Shown here: in pieces, positions 3,301 to 6,150 of the stretch
Layout of the letters: every line of letters starts with the position of its first letter
Position numbering within the stretch: the first letter of the stretch is position 1
Origin: JAMOQA01 sp964420365
Lineage (GTDB): Bacteria; Acidobacteriota; Polarisedimenticolia; J045
Length of the DNA stretch: 6,150 bases
Assembly (NCBI GenBank): GCA_964420365.1
Contig: CAYQTA010000093.1
Location: forward strand, 1 to 6,150
Direction: 5' to 3'
Made by a program: the position numbers and the translations under genes
The notes under the pieces: generated by a model
What the model was told of the DNA's origin: nothing
Databases searched by the model: none
Seen by the model: the letters and a program-made list of their open reading frames with translations, nothing else

Positions 3301-6150
3301 GCGCAGCGACGGCTCCGGCCTCGAGATCATCCTGCCGACTCGCGACGCCCTCACGGGCTGGGACGTTCACGGTAACCAGGTGCGGGACGGCAGGATCGCG
3401 CCCCGCGCCGCGCCGTCCATCTCCGGCGCCCTCCCCGCCCTCGTCCAGCTCGACCAGGACGAGCCGATCGAACTCGTCGTCTCCGTCAACACGCCGGCCC
3501 TCGCATCGTGGGAACTCCCCGGGACGAGCGGCCTCGCGGCCTGGGCCCTTCCCGGGCACGACCGGTTCCGCACGAGGTCCCTCGCGACCGACCTCGACCC
3601 CCCCCGCCACTGCCGGATCCTGACGACCTCCGGGACCCTCTCGCGCGACGAGACCTGGGCCTCCGACTGCAGCCCGATACGGGTCACCGGGCCGGTCGTC
3701 GTGCCGGAGGGTCGAACGCTGACGATCGAACCGGGAACGGAGGTCGTCTTCTCCGAGGGCGCAGGGATCCGCGTGGAAGGAGGTCGCCTCGAGGCCTCCG
3801 GGACGTGGTCCGCCCCCATTCGCTTTCGCGAAGACGCGGGCGCCCGCTGGGAGGGGATCTTCCTCGGCGACGGCGCCACCGGGGTTCTCCACCACTGCCA
3901 TGTCCGGGAGGCCACGACCGGGATCGATCTGCACGACGCGGGTCCCCTCGTCGAGTGGGTGCACGTCCTCGAGTCGGACACGGGCCTCCGTGTCTCGGGG
4001 GACGACGGCCCACCCGCGCTATCCCACCTGGCGATCGTGAACTGCGGGACCGGCATCCTCTTCGAGGGGCCGGGCGCTCCCGACCTCGACCACGTCGTCG
4101 CCTGGGGGTCGACCGTCGGGATCGACGCCTCGTCCACGGACTCGCCGGTGCGGATCACCGACACCATCCTCTGGAACAACGACGACGACATCCTTCCCGG
4201 CCCGGTGGCCCTCGACCTGTCCTGGTCCGTCGTCGAGGATACCGGCGGTGAGAACGAGGGGGAGGGCGTGCTCCACGACGATCCGCGCCTCGCCAACCCC
4301 GCCGAGGGGGACGTCCACCTGGCCCCGGACTCCCCCGCGATCGACCGCGGTGACCCCGGGGAGGAACCCGCCGCCGAGCCCGACCCGAACGGCTGTCGCG
4401 TCAACATCGGCTACCACGGCAACGGCCCGGAGGCCACGTCCGCACCGGGCGAGTTCCGCCACTGCGTCTGCCTCGGCCTGACCCTCTCGGGAGAGCTTCC
4501 CGGTGACGAGACGTGGCCCGCGTCCTGCAACCCGATCCGCCTGGACGGCGAGCTCGTCGTTCCCTCGGGACGCACGCTGACCATCGAGCCGGGGACCATC
4601 GTCGAGGGAGGGATCGCATCGGCGGGTATCGTCGTGCACGTCGTGCTGCATGCCGAGGGCACGGCCGGTTCGCCGCTCCTGTTCCGCGCCCACGCCGACT
4701 CCTGGCAGGGCCTCGACCTCGCGTCCACCGCCGGCCACGTGCTCTACCACGCACGGGTCCGTGCCGCCGACAGGGTGGCTGTCGATGGCACGGCCGCCAG
4801 GGTCGGCTTCGTGCGGATCCTCGACGGACGTATCGGCCTCGAGGTCACCGCGGGCAGCCCGACCTTCTCCCACCTCCTGCTGGCCGGGAACAGCGAGGCC
4901 GGCCTCCGGGTCACCGATGCCGCCTCGGCGTCCGTCCGGCTGTCCACGATCTACGGCAACGGGCGGGGAATCGACGTCCGCGGCCAGTCGGGTGACCCCG
5001 TCCTCGTCCGTGACTCGATCATCGACCACAACGGGGACGACCTCGTGCCGGGTTCCCGCGCGATCGACCTCGCCTGGTCCCTCGTCGGCGACACCGGCGG
5101 CGAGAACGAGGGCGAGGGTGTCATCCATGACGACCCCCTCTTCGTCGATCCCGCCGCCGACGACTTCCACCTCGATGCCGCGTCTCCCGCCATCGACGCG
5201 GGAGACCCGGCGACCGGCTTCCTCGAAGAACCCGACCCGAACGGCTGCCGGGTCAACATGGGCTTCCATGGAGACACTCCCGGGGCGACATCGGCCGCCG
5301 ATCGCGAGGATCACTGCGCCTGCCAGGGGATCACTTCCAGCGGGACCATCGACGAGGACGAGACCTGGACGGCGGACTGCTCTCCCGTCCGGATCGCCGG
5401 GGAGATCACCGTCGAACCCGGGGCAACCCTTACCATCGAGCCCGGCGTTCGAGTCGAGGCCCTTGCCGAGGGATCCCTCAAGGTTCTCGGCCGCCTCGCG
5501 GCCGTCGGAACGGTCGACCTCCCGATCGAGTTCGTCGGCCGTGACGACGTGCGCTGGCAGGGTATCCTGCTTCTCTCCGAGGAAGCCCACGAGATCGTCC
5601 ACGCGAGGTTCCGCAACGCCAGCGCGATCGAGGTTCATTCCGGAGCGGCTCACCTTCACCACCTCGACATCCGTCGAGGCAACACGGGCATCCGGACGAT
5701 CGACGCGGGTCCCGAGCTCCACCATGTCGTCCTGTCTCACCTGGTGCGTGGCCTGGAACTTCTCGGCGCGGACGCCCCGTCCCCGGACCACCTGACGGTC
5801 GCCCGGTGCTGGATCGGGCTCGACGGCGGCGCCCTCGATGCGCCGCTCCGCGTCACGAACTCCATTTTGTGGAATCAGGAGAAGGACGACATCGTTGCGA
5901 ATGTCTCCGGGTTCGACATTTCCTACAGCATCGTGGAAGACGAGGGGGACGAGAACGAGGGCAACGCGGTCACGCACGACGACCCGCTCTTCGTCCTCCT
6001 CGACCCGAAGGGTTCCCCCGACGATGACGACTACCACCTCCAGGAGGACTCCCCGGGGATCGATGCCGGGAAGCCGAACGATCCGAGCAACCTCGAACCC
6101 CTGCCGAACGGCTGCCGGGTGAACATCGGAGCATACGGCAACACTCCATC
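278..6150 (+). CDS. Giant secreted subtilisin-like (S8) serine protease with FG-GAP propeller and tandem beta-helix cassettes; 3' end missing
   Basis: The frame is open for 1957 codons and leaves the window unfinished. Seen in order: Arg-rich signal peptide, propeptide, subtilase domain (D191 in VAVLDDQHD, H267 in HGTHVDGIVGA, oxyanion N351 in AAAGND, S438 in SGTSMASP), beta-sandwich-like linker, eight FG-GAP-type repeats, and three cassettes of about 285 residues. S8 enzymes hydrolyse peptide bonds with an Asp-His-Ser triad; all catalytic residues are present, so activity is likely, acting outside the cytoplasm. Start: ATG 278 has a strong SD five bases upstream and a signal peptide directly behind it. 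An in-frame GTG at 197 lacks an SD and would prepend an Arg-rich tail. Domain structure is continuous in one frame, so I see no frameshift. Oddities are D-D-Q instead of D-[ST]-G, D272 in place of Ala, and twelve Cys in the catalytic domain. The substrate and C-terminal anchor are unknown. The family assignment is very secure; the biological role is not. Confidence 0.97.
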   Translation, partial: MPRRFRCLVVVFSVALCLSALPALGGDPLPEGPATATPVHEGAHPWYPGEVVVKFAADAVPPGLPPRWEPFRPVGIPPFDRIAARFGFREVRLYFGPWRPLHRGSLDPARYAIFRFPEGHDPRMVAEALGRLPEVEYAHPRYRTFLLAITPDDPLWEREDTDDEWHLRWIHAPGAWEIEHDCEDVVVAVLDDQHDLEHEDLRGQYWVNPGEDLDDDGTPEDDECNGFDDDPDLDGDGWPGNGYVDDLYAREDWCGNHDPYVHPTHYHGTHVDGIVGAIGNNAVGVTGVCWKPRLMSLGPGATAIAYAADNGADVINMSWGSTAPCDQPSVLHDALRDAWEKGVVLVAAAGNDGVSSTFSPACWPEVIATAAGGKETDVRAGWTNHGPWVDLLAPGSMIVSTVPIGSDVWDPGTADWISCEEGSTDPVRDCYDAKSGTSMASPIVAGVAALVIAAHRDDPSWYRPDCPLGGHEPCDWSDDPEGCPPCRVSNQRVRDHLLGTSVNIDLDNPDYFGLLGVGRVDADRAVRTDRPVPQLRVAGLHFSGGDGDEQPEAGENLELVVDLHDYYGGSTGPVTGTLSAAPGDEDLVEILDDSATWDPVPPRGDSACTADPFRVRILTEAEGRRVHLRVTVNDQGGYSETLAAGFLANPRVQDGFPVSVDSRTAGGMVLPADVDGDGSDEIVQPGTGLWAREPTGDVLPGFPLLPEEHLLPNALAVADVDLDGRREILVSSYSGLFAVRADGTELADGDDDPSTIGLLATAPCGRGPALADVAGDERLEILYTELYGSAFHAIDAAGKELPGFPLEPAETEKPFADEPAVGDLDGDGTIEIVLGHRGAGQSDPALLEVREPDGSLREGWPREVSADVAGPWPILADLDHDGNLEIVTAGGPEIHAIEPDGTEMPGFPIAFTPEPLHSGGACDESAGWTHIIQLDENPAIVDLDGDGTLEIVSYLEQVLEEPLGFMNPQRIVCRRWLAACDPDGSFLDGYPRELSPSTNAATPLLVAERSDGSGLEIILPTRDALTGWDVHGNQVRDGRIAPRAAPSISGALPALVQLDQDEPIELVVSVNTPALASWELPGTSGLAAWALPGHDRFRTRSLATDLDPPRHCRILTTSGTLSRDETWASDCSPIRVTGPVVVPEGRTLTIEPGTEVVFSEGAGIRVEGGRLEASGTWSAPIRFREDAGARWEGIFLGDGATGVLHHCHVREATTGIDLHDAGPLVEWVHVLESDTGLRVSGDDGPPALSHLAIVNCGTGILFEGPGAPDLDHVVAWGSTVGIDASSTDSPVRITDTILWNNDDDILPGPVALDLSWSVVEDTGGENEGEGVLHDDPRLANPAEGDVHLAPDSPAIDRGDPGEEPAAEPDPNGCRVNIGYHGNGPEATSAPGEFRHCVCLGLTLSGELPGDETWPASCNPIRLDGELVVPSGRTLTIEPGTIVEGGIASAGIVVHVVLHAEGTAGSPLLFRAHADSWQGLDLASTAGHVLYHARVRAADRVAVDGTAARVGFVRILDGRIGLEVTAGSPTFSHLLLAGNSEAGLRVTDAASASVRLSTIYGNGRGIDVRGQSGDPVLVRDSIIDHNGDDLVPGSRAIDLAWSLVGDTGGENEGEGVIHDDPLFVDPAADDFHLDAASPAIDAGDPATGFLEEPDPNGCRVNMGFHGDTPGATSAADREDHCACQGITSSGTIDEDETWTADCSPVRIAGEITVEPGATLTIEPGVRVEALAEGSLKVLGRLAAVGTVDLPIEFVGRDDVRWQGILLLSEEAHEIVHARFRNASAIEVHSGAAHLHHLDIRRGNTGIRTIDAGPELHHVVLSHLVRGLELLGADAPSPDHLTVARCWIGLDGGALDAPLRVTNSILWNQEKDDIVANVSGFDISYSIVEDEGDENEGNAVTHDDPLFVLLDPKGSPDDDDYHLQEDSPGIDAGKPNDPSNLEPLPNGCRVNIGAYGNTP
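422..718 (+). other. Protease propeptide (residues about 49-147)
   Basis: This stretch begins with GEVVVKF, an opening typical of subtilase prodomains ('...VIVKF'), and ends with YAIFRFPEGHDPRMVAEAL followed by LPEVEYAHPRY. The pattern of a beta strand, a helix that handles 'A..L..LP.VEYA.P' and a final strand is characteristic of I9- or fervidolysin-type prodomains, which act as intramolecular chaperone and inhibitor and are removed on maturation. The segment lacks cysteine, whereas the following catalytic domain has twelve. An unusually long insert (about 60-108) separates the first strand from the rest. Maturation cleavage probably falls around 148-160 (inference). Confidence 0.75.
755..1867 (+). 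other. Subtilase (peptidase S8) catalytic domain, residues about 160-530
   Basis: The domain opens with DEWHLRWIHAPGAWEI, the usual 'W.l..I.ap.AW' lead-in of secreted subtilases. The triad is D191 (codon 848-850), H267 (1076-1078) and S438 (1589-1591), with oxyanion N351 (1328-1330). Substrate-cleft strands are recognisable at 313-320 (DVINMSWG) and 344-352 (VLVAAAGND). An Asp-rich insert (208-248) between D191 and H267 ends in NGYVDDLYARED and matches the calcium-loop insert 'NGIDDDGNGYVDD' seen in many bacterial exoproteases, here enlarged. Cys residues sit at 182, 224, 254, 289, 325, 362, 419, 430, 466, 474, 483 and 486. The last four form an insert just after the serine helix. The motif around D191 is DDQ, and HGTHVDG replaces HGTHVAG. 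Clade within S8 is uncertain: the DD pair recalls kexins, but the rest of the domain does not. Confidence 0.95.
1868..2257 (+). other. Beta-sandwich-like linker domain, residues about 531-660
   Basis: It follows the catalytic domain with PQLRVAGLHFSGGDGDEQPEAGENLELVVDL. The segment 'GDGDEQPEAGENLEL' resembles the widespread opening '(G)DGNGDGxxEPGExVxLxVxLxN' of CARDB/Ig-like sandwich domains found after protease domains in secreted bacterial enzymes. Alternating hydrophobic strands continue through 573-592 and 613-648 (PFRVRIL, RRVHLRVTVND, YSETLAAGFLAN). The Asp/Gly turn is probably a calcium site. A role as spacer or folding module between protease and propeller is inferred; the exact family is not certain. 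Confidence 0.6.
2282..3484 (+). repeat. Eight FG-GAP/VCBS-type repeats, probable beta-propeller (residues 669-1069)
   Basis: The signature 'hxxxDhDxDGxxEIhh' recurs at residues 669 (VLPADVDGDGSDEIV), 715 (LAVADVDLDGRREILV), 768 (PALADVAGDERLEILY), 819 (PAVGDLDGDGTIEIVLG), 873 (PILADLDHDGNLEIVTA), 938 (PAIVDLDGDGTLEIVSY), 1003 (PLLVAERSDGSGLEIILP) and 1053 (PALVQLDQDEPIELVVS). Between them stand matching 'DGT-x-x-PGFP' strands (698, 799, 855, 902, 985). FG-GAP repeats usually form seven- or eight-bladed propellers with calcium in the DxDxDG loops. Loops 1, 4 and 6 are complete; 3, 7 and 8 have lost ligands. Probable function is protein or glycan binding, or a rigid platform for the protease; this is inferred from the family. 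Confidence 0.88.
3598..3605 (+). repeat. C8 homopolymer at the propeller/beta-helix boundary
   Basis: Eight consecutive C span the codons for D1107-P-P-R, between the last propeller strand and the first beta-helix cassette. Domains on both sides are in the same frame, so the length shown is the productive one. Loss of one C would bring the TGA at 3621-3623 into frame; gain of one C would lead to the TGA at 4249-4251. Whether the tract varies in nature is unknown. Confidence 0.6.
3611..4468 (+). repeat. Beta-helix cassette 1 (residues 1112-1397, 286 aa)
   Basis: It starts with C1112 and SGTLSRDETWASDC (C1131), then TLTIEPGTEVVF (1147-1158), the common N-terminal cap of secreted parallel beta-helix proteins. 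W1191-EGIFL and successive short strands with turns (GVLHHCHV, GIDL, GLRVSG, GILF) give the beta-helix coils. The end is TDTILWNNDDDI (1294-1305), VVEDTGGENEGEGVLHDDP (1318-1336), SPAIDRGDP (1352-1360) and PDPNGCRVNIG (1368-1378). The tail matches the 'DPLF...DFHL..SPAIDAGDP' pattern common in choice-of-anchor-Q/DUF1565-like beta-helix proteins. This copy has two extra cysteines (1207, 1256). Such helices usually bind carbohydrate or serve as stalks; catalysis is not indicated. Confidence 0.85.
4469..5320 (+). repeat. Beta-helix cassette 2 (residues 1398-1681, 284 aa)
   Basis: It repeats cassette 1 feature by feature: C1398, DETW (1410-1413), C1417, TLTIEPGTIV (1433-1442), WQGLDL (1476-1481), DSIIDHNGDD (1579-1588), LVGDTGGENEGEGVIHDDP (1602-1620), SPAIDAGDP (1636-1644) and PDPNGCRVNMG (1652-1662). 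A 17-base stretch encoding PDPNGC is identical in DNA to cassette 1 (4379-4395 and 5231-5247), and 18 of 20 bases agree over the ENEGEGV codons (4250-4269 and 5102-5121). This supports duplication within the gene. The middle coils are the most diverged part, as expected if only the ends are constrained. Confidence 0.85.
5321..6150 (+). repeat. Beta-helix cassette 3 (residues 1682 to at least 1957), runs off the window
   Basis: It shows the same order: C1682, DETW (1694-1697), C1701, TLTIEPGVRV (1717-1726), WQGILL (1760-1765), TNSILWNQEKDDI (1860-1872), IVEDEGDENEGNAVTHDDP (1885-1903), SPGIDAG (1925-1931) and PNGCRVNIGAYGN (1943-1955). It carries a small expansion (SPDDDD) before the YHL strand. 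The ENEGEG loop has drifted more (DENEGNAV) and SPAID has become SPGID, so this copy is the most diverged at its tail. The window ends 11 residues after C1946; in cassettes 1 and 2 the next conserved Cys comes 23 residues after the NGC cysteine, so a fourth cassette cannot be ruled in or out. Confidence 0.83.

Noticed and set aside
4019..6037. A minus-strand open frame of about 670 codons with a repetitive product
   Set aside because: It is the complement of the beta-helix cassettes; its repeats (for example the VxxPxxV patterns) simply mirror the sense repeats.
3611..6150. A CRISPR array or short tandem DNA repeat suggested by the repeated segments
   Set aside because: The repeats are about 855 bases long, coding, in frame, and only patchily identical; they are protein-domain duplications.

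Overview
The window holds essentially one gene. A single plus-strand reading frame opens with a well-placed ATG at 278 and runs without a stop to the last base (6150), giving at least 1957 codons; the 3' end lies outside the window. It encodes a very large exported subtilisin-like (S8) serine protease with a long modular C-terminal extension. No second gene, RNA gene, mobile element or CRISPR array can be supported.

Organism: base composition is high GC (roughly two thirds by eye), third codon positions are almost all G or C, and TTA/CTA/TCA codons are nearly absent. An N-terminal signal peptide, a cysteine-rich exoprotease and FG-GAP and beta-helix extensions of this kind suggest a GC-rich bacterium with large secreted surface proteins. 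Candidate groups are Eisenbacteria, Krumholzibacteriota, Latescibacterota or Planctomycetota/Myxococcota-like lineages. This is inference from style only; nothing here fixes the taxon.

Layout: 1-277 is upstream DNA with no supportable gene, ending in a purine-rich Shine-Dalgarno (263-272) that contains a G7 tract. The protein then reads in order: signal peptide (residues 1 to about 25); propeptide (about 49-147); S8 catalytic domain (about 160-530) with D191, H267, N351 and S438, an Asp-rich calcium-loop-like insert and a four-cysteine insert after the catalytic serine; a beta-sandwich-like linker domain (about 531-660); eight FG-GAP/VCBS-like repeats (669-1069), probably a beta-propeller; and three tandem cassettes of about 285 residues (1112-1397, 1398-1681, 1682 to beyond 1957), each a predicted right-handed beta-helix unit with a fixed cysteine framework and a 'SPAIDAGDP'-type tail.

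Expected workings (inference): the protein is exported, folds with the help of its propeptide and calcium, and uses the propeller and beta-helix stalk for binding, spacing or surface display. A C-terminal anchoring or sorting domain would be expected downstream but is not visible. The points most worth a second look are the non-canonical residues around the catalytic Asp and His, the unusual cysteine content, the regular cysteine-framed cassette duplication, and a C8 tract exactly between propeller and beta-helix where loss of one base would release a protease-propeller form.
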